The notes: generated from the letters alone by a model not told the origin. Shown: positions 52,011-62,380, numbered from the stretch's first letter. The stretch: 64,000 bases of DNA from Ruminococcus sp. UBA6407 (GCA_002438605.1 DJPR01000011.1:136183-200182); one strand, 5' to 3'. Made by a program: numbers and translations.

Positions 52011-54278
52011 ATGTTTAAGAAAATTACAAGCGGAGTGATTACAGCTGCTATGCTGGTAACTGCAGTAAGCGGCGGTATAACACTTAACACTGACGCTGCT
52101 TTTGAAGCAAATTATGCAGAAGCACTGCAAAAGTCACTTTATTTCTATGAGTGTCAGCAGGCAGGCCCGCTTCCTGAATGGAATCGTGTTGAGTGGAAAG
52201 CTGATTCTACAATGACAGATGAAGTGCTTGGAGGTTGGTATGATGCGGGTGACCATGTAAAATTCAATCTTCCTATGGCTTATTCAGCCTCAATGCTCGC
52301 ATGGGGACTCTATCAGTATCCTGACGGTGTTGAAAAGTGCGGCGAAATGACAAATTATGTTAATAATCTTGAATTTGTACTTGATTATCTTGCAGAATGT
52401 GACAGAGGAGATGAAGTCGTTTATCAGGTCGGCAACGGAACAATTGACCATACATGGTGGGGACCTGTTGAGCTTATTCAGTACGGTATGCAGGACTCCG
52501 GAACATCTTATGACAGTGCAAGAGCAATTTTAGTAAGCTCTGACGGCTGTTCAGCCGTATTTGGCGAAATGGCTGCAGCTTTGGCAGCAGGTTCTTGTGC
52601 ATTGAAAGATAGAATAGACCAATCAAAAATTGATGATTATATTGCTCATGCTGAAAATATATTTAAGCTTGCTGACTCATCAAAGAGCAATGATGTATAT
52701 AATGACAGCAATGCCTCAGGATTTTATCGTTCAAGTCATTTTTATGATGAACTTTTTTATGCTGCAAACTGGCTTTATATTGCAACAGGTGAGCAGTCAT
52801 ATCTTGACAAAGCAAAAAGCTATATCCCAAATCTCGATAAGGAGCTTGGTTCTGATGAACTGAAGTATACATGGTGTCAGTGCTGGGACGATGTTATGCA
52901 GGGCGGTATGCTCCTTTATGCAATAAATACAAATGATGATTTCTATATTAATCGTGTTGAAAAGCATGTTAATTACTGGACAAATACAATAAAAAAGGTT
53001 GACGGTGCATTAGGCTACTGTGATACATGGGGTTGTACAAGATATGCTGAAACTGCAGGATTTATTGCAGCTGTAGCATGCGATACAGTTCTTGCTGATA
53101 AAAACAACTCTGATTATGTTAAGTTTTACGAAACTCAGATGAATTATGTTCTTGGAGATAATGCTGACGGTCAGAGCTTTGTTGTAGGATACGGAGAAAA
53201 ATCACCAAAAAATCCGCATCACAGAACAGCTCATGGTTCATGGAAAAATGACCTTGCTATTCCCGATACAAACAGACATATTCTTTACGGAGCACTTGTA
53301 GGAGGTCCTAATCAGGACGGCTCATATGAAGATGACCGTCAGAATTATATTAACAATGAGGTTGCAACTGACTATAATGCCGGCTTTACAGCTCTTCTTT
53401 GTAAAATGGTTGATAAATACGGCGGAACAACTGATTCATCATTCCCACAGCCTGAAAAGCACGATGGTCCTGAATTTTATGTAGAATCATTGGTTAAGGG
53501 CATGGACGACAGCGGTGCAACAATCAGCTTCAAAATGACAAACCATTCTGCATGGCCTGCAAGAGTTCAGGATAATCTCTCATTCAGATATTATATGGAT
53601 TTATCAGAGCTTATCAGTGCAGGATATTCACCGTCTGACCTTGTTGTAAGATGTGATCGGGATCAGTCTGCAATGTATGCATCAAGCGGATATTCAAATG
53701 CTGAAATATCACCTGTTACACAGTATGACGGAAACATATATTATGTTGAAGTAAGTTTTCCTGACGGCAGAGTAGTTCTTCCGATTTCAGAGGGAATGCA
53801 GCAGTGTGAAATACTCCTTGCTCTTGTATTCCCGAATTACGGAAGTGGCTGGGATGCATCAAATGACCCTTCAAATAAGGAACTTCTTAATTCTGAGGAC
53901 TCCATAGTTTCAATGTATGTACCTGTTTATATTAACGGCGAACTTTACTATGGTACAGAGCCGGACGGTACAACTGCTGGCGGCAACAGTTCATCTGTAC
54001 CAACTACAACATCACCGACAACTACTGCAACAAAGCCTGCAACAACAACTACTGCTGCTGAAGAAGTAATTTACGGTGATGCTAACTGTGACGGAAATGT
54101 GGATATATCAGATGCAGTTATGGTAAAGTGTTATCTTATAAACAATAAAAAGTTTGCTCTTTCAAAACAGGGACTCCTTAATTCAGATGTTCAGGGCAGC
54201 GGAAATGGTGTAAATGCTCAGGATGCTGTTACAATCCAGAAATATGTCATTAAATCAATAACAAAGCTTCCGGTATAA
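52011..54278 (+). CDS. Cellulosomal endoglucanase GH9-CBM3-dockerin
   Basis: 755 residues. A signal peptide (1-29) precedes the GH9 domain (about 32-450). The catalytic base region GGWYDAGDHVKFNLPMAYS holds D78 and D81, and the acid Glu is in NNEVATDYNAGF. A CBM3c-like module follows (about 475-635, EFYVESLVKGMDDSGATISF), then a Thr-rich linker and a type I dockerin (about 690-755: GDANCDGNVDISDAVMVKCY and NSDVQGSGNGVNAQDAVTIQ). GH9 with a CBM3c is typical of processive endoglucanases. ATG 52011 with AAAGGAG upstream is chosen; the frame extends back to 51969 without a ribosome site. Confidence 0.95.
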   Translation: MFKKITSGVITAAMLVTAVSGGITLNTDAAFEANYAEALQKSLYFYECQQAGPLPEWNRVEWKADSTMTDEVLGGWYDAGDHVKFNLPMAYSASMLAWGLYQYPDGVEKCGEMTNYVNNLEFVLDYLAECDRGDEVVYQVGNGTIDHTWWGPVELIQYGMQDSGTSYDSARAILVSSDGCSAVFGEMAAALAAGSCALKDRIDQSKIDDYIAHAENIFKLADSSKSNDVYNDSNASGFYRSSHFYDELFYAANWLYIATGEQSYLDKAKSYIPNLDKELGSDELKYTWCQCWDDVMQGGMLLYAINTNDDFYINRVEKHVNYWTNTIKKVDGALGYCDTWGCTRYAETAGFIAAVACDTVLADKNNSDYVKFYETQMNYVLGDNADGQSFVVGYGEKSPKNPHHRTAHGSWKNDLAIPDTNRHILYGALVGGPNQDGSYEDDRQNYINNEVATDYNAGFTALLCKMVDKYGGTTDSSFPQPEKHDGPEFYVESLVKGMDDSGATISFKMTNHSAWPARVQDNLSFRYYMDLSELISAGYSPSDLVVRCDRDQSAMYASSGYSNAEISPVTQYDGNIYYVEVSFPDGRVVLPISEGMQQCEILLALVFPNYGSGWDASNDPSNKELLNSEDSIVSMYVPVYINGELYYGTEPDGTTAGGNSSSVPTTTSPTTTATKPATTTTAAEEVIYGDANCDGNVDISDAVMVKCYLINNKKFALSKQGLLNSDVQGSGNGVNAQDAVTIQKYVIKSITKLPV

Positions 54279-54303
54279 TGATTCTGAATATAAATTAATA
54301 GTA

Positions 54304-54331
54304 TAAAAAACAGCCTTCGGGCTGTTTTTTA
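54304..54331 (+). terminator. Rho-independent terminator of the cellulase gene
   Basis: AAAAAACAGCC - TTCG - GGCTGTTTTTT, a stable tetraloop hairpin with a U-run. Confidence 0.95.
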
Positions 54332-54426
54332 TTTATGATTACTGACTTTCCATAAAGTCACAATAATTCTATATCAAACATATAATATAAAAATTAGTGG
54401 ATTGCTATGGTTTAAGAGGTGATTTC

Positions 54427-54783
54427 ATGGAAAGCATTATTATCATTTCGGTTTTTGTTCTTATTCTTGTTGCGGTAATAGAGGGATATAGTCTTTTTTC
54501 AGAAGTAAAATCCAAAAATAAAAACAAATCATTTGCAGTAATTCTGCCTGTTTTTTCGGATGACTTTATTTTGGAACAAAGACTTTATGAAATTTCAGAA
54601 AAATTAAAGTATTCCAATCCTGATATTTCAGACAGCTTTATTATAGTTAATTACAGCGGAACACCTGAACAGCTTAAAATCGCAAGGACTTTCTGCTTTA
54701 AAAATAATATGGGAAAAATAATAGCACCTGATGAACTTGAAAAAAATTTGTCTGAAATATTTGCAATTAATATGAAAAAATAG
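54427..54783 (+). CDS. Small membrane-anchored protein, function unknown
   Basis: 119 residues. One N-terminal helix (SIIIISVFVLILVAVIEGYS, about 3-22) is followed by a soluble part of about 90 residues (ILPVFSDDFILEQRLYEISE, then IIVNYSGTPEQLKIARTFC). The alternating strands and helices resemble a small Rossmann-like fold, perhaps a glycosyltransferase-like fragment, but there are no clear catalytic residues. ATG 54427 has AAGAGGTG upstream. It lies 69 bp before recD2 on the same strand, and I recognise no family. Confidence 0.6.
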   Translation: MESIIIISVFVLILVAVIEGYSLFSEVKSKNKNKSFAVILPVFSDDFILEQRLYEISEKLKYSNPDISDSFIIVNYSGTPEQLKIARTFCFKNNMGKIIAPDELEKNLSEIFAINMKK

Positions 54784-54851
54784 TATAATAAGAAGTAAAG
54801 TATAAAATGGGTTGGGTATCGGTTTATTACATAAAGGTGAGGAAGGTTTAA

Positions 54852-57095
54852 ATGGAACAACAAATACTTCATATAGAAGGTACAGTTGAAAATGTTATGT
54901 ACAGAAATGAAGATAATGGATATATTGTTCTTGACTTGGACGCAGGCGGTGAGCTTATCACAGTTGTTGGTGAGCTTGGCGACATTGAGGACGGTGAAGG
55001 ACTAATTCTTGAAGGCTCATATATAACTCACCCTAAATTCGGTACTCAATTTAAGGCGGAATACTGTGAACGAAAGCTTCCTGATACGGTCATAAACATT
55101 CAGAAGTATCTTTCATCGGGAGCAATAAAGGGTATCGGGCCATCGCTTGCCAAAAGGATAGTTGATGTATTCGGAGACAGAACTCTTGATATTATGGAAA
55201 ATGAGCCGTTTAAGCTTAGCCAGATAAAAGGAATATCAGAAAAAAAGTGTGAGGAAATTGCAGGAGAGGTAAAAAAGCTCTTTTCACTCAGATGTGTTAT
55301 GTCTTACCTTTCAAAGTATGGTGTAAAATCTCAATTTGCAATGAAAACTTATCAAAAATTTGGTGACGGAGCTTTTGATGTTATTCAGTCAAATCCATAT
55401 ATACTGTGCGGAAGCGGGATTGAACTTGATTTTAAAAAAGCGGACGCAATGGCAGATGATATACATATTGAAAAAAATTCTCCGAAACGAGTTGTTGCCG
55501 GAATACAGTATCTTTTAAGCATTAATGCAACAGGCGGACATTCATGTCTGCCTCTTGATACTCTTTCAACTAAAGCTCAGGCAATACTTCAAATAAGTGA
55601 AAGGGATTTTTATTCCTGCTATAATGAGGGACTTGATGAAAATGAACTTTTTGAGTATGTAAAAAATGACCGGGAATACGTTTATCTTCCTGATTATTAT
55701 TATGCGGAAAAGTTTATAGCTGACCGTATAAAAATTCTTCGTGATTTTACATCTCCGCAGGACTTTGATTATGATGCACTTATAAATATTGAAGAAGAGG
55801 AAAAGGGCATTAAATATGCCGAGCTTCAGAGAAAGGCTATTACATCGGCTATTTCAAAGGGACTTATGATAATGACAGGCGGTCCCGGAACAGGAAAAAC
55901 AACGACTCTTAATGCCATTATTTCTATATTTGAAAAGCAGGGTTATACAGTTTTGCTTACTGCTCCGACAGGACGAGCAGCAAAGCGGATTTCTGACCTT
56001 ACAGGCTATGAAGCTAAAACAATTCATCGTCTTTTGGAAGTCGAATTTGATATTGGCGGCAAGCTGAAATTTAAACACAATGAAAATAATCCTCTTACTT
56101 GTGATGTAATTATTATAGACGAGATGTCTATGGTAGATGTTTTGCTGTTTGAAAGTCTGCTTAGAGCGGTCAGACTTGGCTGTAAAATAATAATGGTTGG
56201 TGACAGTGACCAGTTACCGTCTGTTGGAGCAGGAAATCTTCTGAAAGATATAATAGACAGCGGAGTTGTTGCCGTTACAGAGCTTAAAGAGATTTTTCGT
56301 CAGGCAAAGCAAAGCTGTATAGTAACAAATGCTCATAAAATAGTAATGGGAGAATATCCTGATTTAACTCAAAAAAGAAATGATTTCTTTTTCTTTAATC
56401 GAAAGGATTTTAATGAGGCGGCAAAACTGATTGTTGACTTAGCAAAAACACGTCTGCCCAAAGCATATAATTATTCGTCATTTGAAGATATACAAATTCT
56501 TACGCCGTCACGCAAAGGGAGCTTAGGTGTAATTGAACTCAATAAGCTTCTGCAAAATGAAATAAATCCGCCTACAGCAAAAAAAGCTGAAATGAAAAGT
56601 ATGTTATATATATTTCGTGAGGGCGATAAGGTCATGCAGACAAAAAATAATTATGATATTGTCTGGAAACGTGGCGAGGACGAGCAGGGAACAGGTATAT
56701 TCAATGGAGATATAGGTCGCATAATTAACATTAATAAATCAAACATGGAAGTTGTTATTGACTTTGACGGACGAATTACTTCATATACCTTTGAACTTAT
56801 GGGACAAGTTGAACTTGCTTATGCAATCACAGTTCATAAAAGTCAGGGCTGTGAATTTGAAGCAGTAATAATGCCGATACTTGGAGGATTTGAAAAGCTT
56901 TATTACAGAAACCTGCTTTATACGGCAGTTACTCGTGCTAAAAAACTGCTGATTCTTATAGGAACTGAAGAAAAAATTCGCAGTATGGTTGATAATAACA
57001 GACGTACAAGGCGGTATACCTGTCTGAAAAGCATGCTTAAAGATGATGGAAAAAATAATCAGGAAAATCCGTTTGATATAGAAAATATTTGCTGA
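54852..57095 (+). CDS. recD2: RecD2-type DNA helicase
   Basis: 747 residues. The N-terminal OB and helix-hairpin-helix region includes SSGAIKGIGPSLAKRIVDVF. The helicase core has Walker A MTGGPGTGKTTTLNA (about 342), Walker B IIIDEMSMVD, then GDSDQLPSVGAGNLLKD and, at the end, YAITVHKSQGCEFEAVIMP and LLYTAVTRAKKLLILIG. RecD2 is a 5'-3' SF1B helicase in DNA repair that acts without RecBC. The length is typical. A ribosome site AGGTGAGGAAGG lies before the ATG, and the next gene starts 16 bp after its stop. Confidence 0.95.
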   Translation: MEQQILHIEGTVENVMYRNEDNGYIVLDLDAGGELITVVGELGDIEDGEGLILEGSYITHPKFGTQFKAEYCERKLPDTVINIQKYLSSGAIKGIGPSLAKRIVDVFGDRTLDIMENEPFKLSQIKGISEKKCEEIAGEVKKLFSLRCVMSYLSKYGVKSQFAMKTYQKFGDGAFDVIQSNPYILCGSGIELDFKKADAMADDIHIEKNSPKRVVAGIQYLLSINATGGHSCLPLDTLSTKAQAILQISERDFYSCYNEGLDENELFEYVKNDREYVYLPDYYYAEKFIADRIKILRDFTSPQDFDYDALINIEEEEKGIKYAELQRKAITSAISKGLMIMTGGPGTGKTTTLNAIISIFEKQGYTVLLTAPTGRAAKRISDLTGYEAKTIHRLLEVEFDIGGKLKFKHNENNPLTCDVIIIDEMSMVDVLLFESLLRAVRLGCKIIMVGDSDQLPSVGAGNLLKDIIDSGVVAVTELKEIFRQAKQSCIVTNAHKIVMGEYPDLTQKRNDFFFFNRKDFNEAAKLIVDLAKTRLPKAYNYSSFEDIQILTPSRKGSLGVIELNKLLQNEINPPTAKKAEMKSMLYIFREGDKVMQTKNNYDIVWKRGEDEQGTGIFNGDIGRIININKSNMEVVIDFDGRITSYTFELMGQVELAYAITVHKSQGCEFEAVIMPILGGFEKLYYRNLLYTAVTRAKKLLILIGTEEKIRSMVDNNRRTRRYTCLKSMLKDDGKNNQENPFDIENIC

Positions 57096-57111
57096 GAAAG
57101 AGGATGAAAAA

Positions 57112-58131
57112 ATGGCAAATTCAAATATTGGTATAGATCTTGGAACATCAAATGTTGTTATAACAATGGGTGATAAGGGAGTTGTTTTAAGCGAACCGTC
57201 AGTTATTGCATACAATACACGAACTGAAAGAGTACTGGCTGTTGGAGCAGAAGCTTATGATATGATAGGCAAAAATCCTGATTACATAGCAGTTGTTCAT
57301 CCTATAAGCGAGGGTGTGATTTCAGATGATGATCTGGCACATAGTATGATAAGAGAATTTATAATGAAGGTTTCGGGACATCAGCTCATAAAGCCTCGTA
57401 TTATCATATGTATACCGTCGTTTATAACAGACGTGGAGAGTCGTGCTGTTGTAGAAGCAGCAAGGAGCATCGGAACACGTCAGGTATATCTTATTCAAGC
57501 ACCGATTGCAGCTATGATTGGAGCAGGCATTAATATTGCAAAAGCAAGAGGTCATATGGTGGTTGATATTGGAGGAGGTACTACAGACATTGCAATTGTA
57601 TCAATGAATGGTGTGGTTACCTCACATTCAATAAAAATTGCAGGCAACAAGATAGATAGGTCAATAATAAAGTATGTTCAAAACAAATATAAAATGCTTA
57701 TCGGACCTAGAACAGCAGAAAATATCAAAATGCAGTTAGCAAATTTATATGACCCAAGTGACGAAATAACCATGATTGTGAAAGGCAGAAATCTGCTCAG
57801 GGGATTGCCTGAACAGATTATGCTTTCTGAAACGGAACTTTTTGAAGCAATAGAAGATGATACTTTTGCAATTATTGAGGCTGTAAGAAAGGTTCTGGAG
57901 GATACTCCGCCAGAGCTTGTGGGCGATATATATGATAACGGATTGCTGCTTACAGGCGGAGGAGCTTTGCTTGGCGGACTGCCTAAGCTTATTAAGCGAA
58001 CATTGAGCATAAACTGCAATATAGCTAAAGATGCGGTAAACTGTGTTGCAAAGGGAACTTGTAAAGCGTTTGGCAAGGTTACTACTCTGCTTGACGGCTT
58101 TGAGGATTCACACGTTTATAAATACAGGTAA
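57112..58131 (+). CDS. mreB: MreB/Mbl actin homologue
   Basis: 339 residues with the actin-like ATPase fold. The phosphate-1 motif is NIGIDLGTSNVVI (about 4-16), phosphate-2 is VVDIGGGTTDIAIVS (about 150-164), and the adenosine motif is LLTGGGALLGGLPKL (about 280-294). MreB/Mbl forms membrane-bound filaments that direct cell-wall synthesis. Which paralogue cannot be said without a tree, and mreC/mreD do not follow, which favours an Mbl-like role. It is 16 bp after recD2. Confidence 0.94.
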   Translation: MANSNIGIDLGTSNVVITMGDKGVVLSEPSVIAYNTRTERVLAVGAEAYDMIGKNPDYIAVVHPISEGVISDDDLAHSMIREFIMKVSGHQLIKPRIIICIPSFITDVESRAVVEAARSIGTRQVYLIQAPIAAMIGAGINIAKARGHMVVDIGGGTTDIAIVSMNGVVTSHSIKIAGNKIDRSIIKYVQNKYKMLIGPRTAENIKMQLANLYDPSDEITMIVKGRNLLRGLPEQIMLSETELFEAIEDDTFAIIEAVRKVLEDTPPELVGDIYDNGLLLTGGGALLGGLPKLIKRTLSINCNIAKDAVNCVAKGTCKAFGKVTTLLDGFEDSHVYKYR

Positions 58132-58310
58132 TGTCAGTTTTTGAAAAGAAATAGTGGATTTTCATATCAGGTTAAGAGCAGAAAATCCTTGCCTTAATAG
58201 TCTGCTTGTTTAAATATAAATTATATGGGCAGGTTATAAAAGACACCACAATACAAATCATATACAATTACTTTGTACTGTGCTGCCAAAAAAATTTAGG
58301 AGCAACAATT

Positions 58311-60851
58311 ATGAAGATGCTAATTATAGACGGAAACAGCATACTTAACCGTGCATTTTACGGAATAAAACTGCTTTCCAATAAAAACGGAGTTTTTACA
58401 AATGCCATTTTCGGATTTATGAATATATATTTTAAAAATATTGCCGAGGTTAAGCCGGACTATGCCGCTGTTGCGTTTGACCTTCGTTCACCGACATTTC
58501 GTCATAAAGCAGTTGCGGCATATAAGGCTAATCGAAAAGGAATGCCACCTGAGCTTGCACAGCAGCTTCCACTCATAAAAAAGCTGCTGACCCTTATGGG
58601 TATAACCATACTTGAAAAGGAAGGCTTTGAAGCAGATGATATTTTAGGTACGCTTTCAAAGGCTTGTTCTGAAAATAAAATTGAATGCAGTGTGCTTACA
58701 GGCGACCGTGACAGTCTTCAGTTGATTGATAAATATGTTACAGTCAGACTGGCAACAACTAAGGAAACGATTTTATATACTCCTGAAAGATTTTATGAGG
58801 ATTACGGCTTTGAACCAATTAAGCTTATTGATTTGAAAGCACTTATGGGAGACAGCTCCGATAATATAAAGGGAGTTGCAGGAATTGGTGAAAAAACTGC
58901 AAAAAGTCTCGTGGCTAATTATGGCACGATTGAAAATTTATATAAAAATCTGGAAACGGCTGATCTGACAAAGGGAGTTCGTACAAAACTTGAGAACGGT
59001 AAAGGCTCGGCGGAAGAAAGCAAGTGGCTTGCAACTATTAATCGTGAAGTACCAATTGATACTGAAATTTCAGATTATAAAATAGGCGAAATTAAAAAGG
59101 ACGAATTAAGCCGTTTTCTTACGGAGCTTGAAATGTTTAAAATAATGGACAAGCTTGGACTATCTGTTGCAGATGGAATTAGCACTGATGCAGAAAAGAT
59201 TGAAATTAAAGAATTCAATATAGAAGAAATAATAATTGATGACAGTAATATTGATGCAGTATGCAGTCTAAAAAGCTGTTGTTACCTTTTTAACAATAAT
59301 ATATTGCAAATTATTAATGCAAATAAAGTTTATGTTGCAAATGAAAAGAAATATATTTTAAAATTCTTTTCTTCTGAGTGTAAAAAGTCAACAAGTGGTG
59401 CAAAAGAGCATTATCATTTTGCTTTTGAAAATAATTCTGAATTGAAAAATCTTGAATATGATGCTGAAATTTGCGGATATTTGCTTAATGCTTCTTCAAC
59501 AGATTATTCTATAGAAAAGCTTTGCGGAGAATATAATGTTCATTATTACACTGAAAATGAAAAATACAGTGATTTAATATCGTTGTCGGAGTTAATGGGA
59601 AAGCTGCTTGAAGCAATAGAAAATGACGGACTTATGCCTTTGCTTAAAGAAATTGAAATGCCGCTTACAGAAGTTCTTGCATCTATGGAACATTATGGTG
59701 TAAAAACAGATATACAGGGAGTAAAAGACTTTGGCGTTCATCTTTCTGAAATGATAGAAGAAACAAGTCAGGCAATTTATGATGATGCAGGTCATACTTT
59801 TAATATTTCATCTCCAAAACAGCTGGCAGTCGTACTTTTTGAGGAGCTTGGACTGCCTGCAAAAAAGAAAACAAAAAGCGGCTACTCAACAAATGCAGAT
59901 GTTCTTGAAGAATTGAGAACAGCACATCCTATTGTTGAAAATGTTTTGAAATACAGACAGTATACAAAGCTTAATTCAACATATGTTGATGGGCTTTTGA
60001 AAACAATTGCGTCTGACGGGCGTATTCATACCTGCTTTAAACAAACAGAAACAAGAACAGGCAGGATTTCATCAACAGAACCAAATATGCAGAATATTCC
60101 TGTAAGAACAGAGCTTGGAAGCCGCATGAGAAAATTTTTTATAGCTGATGATAACAAGGTATTACTTGATGCGGATTACAGTCAGATTGAGCTTAGAGTC
60201 ATGGCACATTTGTGCGGTGATGAAAATATGATTTCTGCTTTTACAAATAATGAGGATATTCATACTTCAACAGCGGCACAGGTGTTTGATATGCCGAAAG
60301 AAATGGTAACACCTGAAATGAGAAGTGCGGCAAAAGCAGTAAACTTTGGGATTATTTATGGAATAGGTGCTTTTTCGCTTTCAAAGGACATTAATGTATC
60401 GGTTTACAAGGCAAAAAAATATATTGAGGATTACCTTAGCAAATATCCTAAGGTTAAGCAATTCATGGACAATACAGTGAAAAGTGCAGAAGAAACAGGC
60501 TTTGTAAGTACAATGTTCGGAAGAAAAAGACGTATTCCGGAATTATCATCTTCAAACAAAGTGCTTCAGGCGGCAGGCAGACGAATTGCAATGAATACTC
60601 CTGTTCAGGGAACTGCCGCAGACCTTATAAAAATAGCCATGATAAATGTTTATAACCGTTTAAAAAAGGAAAATCTTGATGCACATCTGATTTTGCAGGT
60701 TCATGATGAACTTATTGTTGAATCGTCAGATGCGGATTGTGAAAAAGCAAAGCAAATTTTACAGGAAGAAATGCAGAATGTATGCAAAATGAGAGTTCCT
60801 TTATCTGTTGATGTCAATGAGGGGGCAAGCTGGTATGACGCAAAAGGCTGA
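58311..60851 (+). CDS. polA: DNA polymerase I
   Basis: 846 residues. The 5'-3' exonuclease domain (1-290) begins MLIIDGNSILNRAFYGIKLL and has VLTGDRDSLQLI and DSSDNIKGVAGIGEKTA. The middle domain (about 310-465) is a remnant of the 3'-5' exonuclease and lacks the DEDD residues. The polymerase domain has DYSQIELRVMAHLCGDE, RSAAKAVNFGIIYGIGAFSL and QVHDELIVE. It fills gaps in replication and repair. ATG 58311 with TTAGGAGC upstream is chosen over an extension to 58206. It overlaps rimI by 17 bp. Confidence 0.97.
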   Translation: MKMLIIDGNSILNRAFYGIKLLSNKNGVFTNAIFGFMNIYFKNIAEVKPDYAAVAFDLRSPTFRHKAVAAYKANRKGMPPELAQQLPLIKKLLTLMGITILEKEGFEADDILGTLSKACSENKIECSVLTGDRDSLQLIDKYVTVRLATTKETILYTPERFYEDYGFEPIKLIDLKALMGDSSDNIKGVAGIGEKTAKSLVANYGTIENLYKNLETADLTKGVRTKLENGKGSAEESKWLATINREVPIDTEISDYKIGEIKKDELSRFLTELEMFKIMDKLGLSVADGISTDAEKIEIKEFNIEEIIIDDSNIDAVCSLKSCCYLFNNNILQIINANKVYVANEKKYILKFFSSECKKSTSGAKEHYHFAFENNSELKNLEYDAEICGYLLNASSTDYSIEKLCGEYNVHYYTENEKYSDLISLSELMGKLLEAIENDGLMPLLKEIEMPLTEVLASMEHYGVKTDIQGVKDFGVHLSEMIEETSQAIYDDAGHTFNISSPKQLAVVLFEELGLPAKKKTKSGYSTNADVLEELRTAHPIVENVLKYRQYTKLNSTYVDGLLKTIASDGRIHTCFKQTETRTGRISSTEPNMQNIPVRTELGSRMRKFFIADDNKVLLDADYSQIELRVMAHLCGDENMISAFTNNEDIHTSTAAQVFDMPKEMVTPEMRSAAKAVNFGIIYGIGAFSLSKDINVSVYKAKKYIEDYLSKYPKVKQFMDNTVKSAEETGFVSTMFGRKRRIPELSSSNKVLQAAGRRIAMNTPVQGTAADLIKIAMINVYNRLKKENLDAHLILQVHDELIVESSDADCEKAKQILQEEMQNVCKMRVPLSVDVNEGASWYDAKG

Positions 60852-61308
60852 TGTTAAAATTTATTCTGCTGATTGCAATACATCAGACTTGATTTTTGCA
60901 GGTCTTGCTGACCTTGAAGCACAGGCTATTCCTGATGGCTGGTCTGCAAATGCTTTCAGGTCTGAGGCTGAAAAAGAAAATGGCATAGTATTGTATACTC
61001 TTGACGAAAATGAAAATGTTATAGGACTTCTTACTGCATATACTGCCGCAGATGAGGCTGATATAACAAATGTTGCTGTTAAAAACTCCGCAAGAAAAAA
61101 AGGAATAGCAAAAGCACTTTTATATGAAATGGAGAACATTGCTGCAAATGAAATAAAGGATATATTTCTTGAGGTGAGAATGTCAAATATTGCAGCAATA
61201 GGACTTTATACATCATTGGGATATGACAAGATTGCTGTTAGAAAAAGGTTTTATTCAAATCCTGTTGAGGACGCAATAATAATGAAAAAGAAAGTGAGCG
61301 AAATATAA
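60835..61308 (+). CDS. rimI: RimI-type ribosomal-protein-alanine N-acetyltransferase
   Basis: 157 residues with a GNAT fold. The acetyl-CoA loop is KNSARKKGIAKALLYEMENI (about 82-101, the R/Q-x-x-G-x-G/A pattern), followed by FLEVRMSNIAAIGLYTSLGY, the RimI-type end. ATG 60835 with GAGGGGG upstream is chosen; the frame opens at 60808 inside polA. It overlaps polA by 17 bp and shares TAATG with tsaD. RimI commonly lies in a tsaB-rimI-tsaD group, but tsaB and tsaE are not in the window. Confidence 0.9.
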   Translation: MTQKADVKIYSADCNTSDLIFAGLADLEAQAIPDGWSANAFRSEAEKENGIVLYTLDENENVIGLLTAYTAADEADITNVAVKNSARKKGIAKALLYEMENIAANEIKDIFLEVRMSNIAAIGLYTSLGYDKIAVRKRFYSNPVEDAIIMKKKVSEI

Positions 61309-62318
61309 TGCTGATACTGGGGATAGAAGGCTCCTGTGATGAAACTGCCGCAAGTGTGGTCAAGGACGGTAAAGAAATACTTTCTTCGGTAATTTCAACA
61401 CAAATAGAGGAACATAAAAAATATGGCGGTGTAGTGCCTGAGATTGCATCACGCCGTCATTGTGAAAATATACTGGGAGTAGTGGAAAAAGCACTTTCAG
61501 ATTCTGAAAAAACTCTCGATGATATAGATGCTGTTGCAGTAACATACGCTCCCGGACTTATAGGTGCTTTGCTTGTTGGAGTCAGCTTTGCGAAAGGACT
61601 TGCAATTTCTGCAAATAAGCCGCTTGTACCTGTACATCATATTGCAGGTCACATTGCCGCAAATTATCTTACACATCATGAACTTGAACCGCCGTATTTA
61701 TGCCTTGTAGCCAGCGGCGGACACAGTCATATTGTAGAAGTGCTGTCACATACAAAATTCAGAATAATAGGAAGAACAAGAGATGATGCGGCAGGGGAGT
61801 GCTTTGATAAATGTGCAAGGGCTATGGGATTTCCGTATCCGGGAGGTGCTTACATTGACAAAGCATCAAAAATCGGAGATGCCTCTGAATTCAAACTGCC
61901 TCATCCTAAGGTTGCCGGTAATGAGTTCGATTTCAGCTTTTCCGGACTTAAAACAAATGTTATAAATCTTGTTCATAATGCTGAACAAAAGGGAATTGAA
62001 CTTAATTTCAATAATCTTGCCGCAAGCGTTCAAAAGACAATTTCAGAAATTCTGACTGAAAAAACAATAAATGCTGCAAAGTCACTGGGATATAAAACTG
62101 TTGCGGTTGCAGGAGGTGTTTCTGCAAATTCAGGAGTAAGAAGCTCTATGGAAAAATCGTGTGCTGAAAATGGAATGAAGCTTTATTTGCCTGAGCTTAG
62201 TCTTTGCGGTGATAATGGTGCAATGATTGCCTGTCAGGGATACTATAATTACATAAACGGAATAACTGCTGACAGCAGTTTGAACGCTGCTGCAACGCTG
62301 TCTTTGGAAGATTTATAA
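61308..62318 (+). CDS. tsaD: tRNA threonylcarbamoyladenosine transferase TsaD
   Basis: 336 residues of ASKHA fold. The N-terminus is LGIEGSCDETAASVV. The metal ligand motif is HHIAGHIAANYL (about 109-120). Further family blocks are ASGGHSHIVEV, DDAAGECFDKCARAMGFPYP and VAGGVSANSGVRSSM. With TsaB/TsaE/TsaC it makes t6A at position 37 of tRNAs that read ANN codons. The ATG overlaps the rimI stop (TAATG). A strong terminator follows. Confidence 0.96.
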   Translation: MLILGIEGSCDETAASVVKDGKEILSSVISTQIEEHKKYGGVVPEIASRRHCENILGVVEKALSDSEKTLDDIDAVAVTYAPGLIGALLVGVSFAKGLAISANKPLVPVHHIAGHIAANYLTHHELEPPYLCLVASGGHSHIVEVLSHTKFRIIGRTRDDAAGECFDKCARAMGFPYPGGAYIDKASKIGDASEFKLPHPKVAGNEFDFSFSGLKTNVINLVHNAEQKGIELNFNNLAASVQKTISEILTEKTINAAKSLGYKTVAVAGGVSANSGVRSSMEKSCAENGMKLYLPELSLCGDNGAMIACQGYYNYINGITADSSLNAAATLSLEDL

Positions 62319-62330
62319 TGTACAGATTGT

Positions 62331-62370
62331 AAAAATCCCCTTGCTGTTTAATCAGCAGGGGGATTTTATT
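62331..62370. terminator. Terminator between tsaD and the TPM-like gene
   Basis: AAAATCCCC-TTGCTG - TTTAAT - CAGCAG-GGGGATTTT, with T-rich ends on both strands. It serves tsaD and probably the convergent minus-strand gene. Confidence 0.9.
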
Positions 62371-62380
62371 GAGTATTGAG

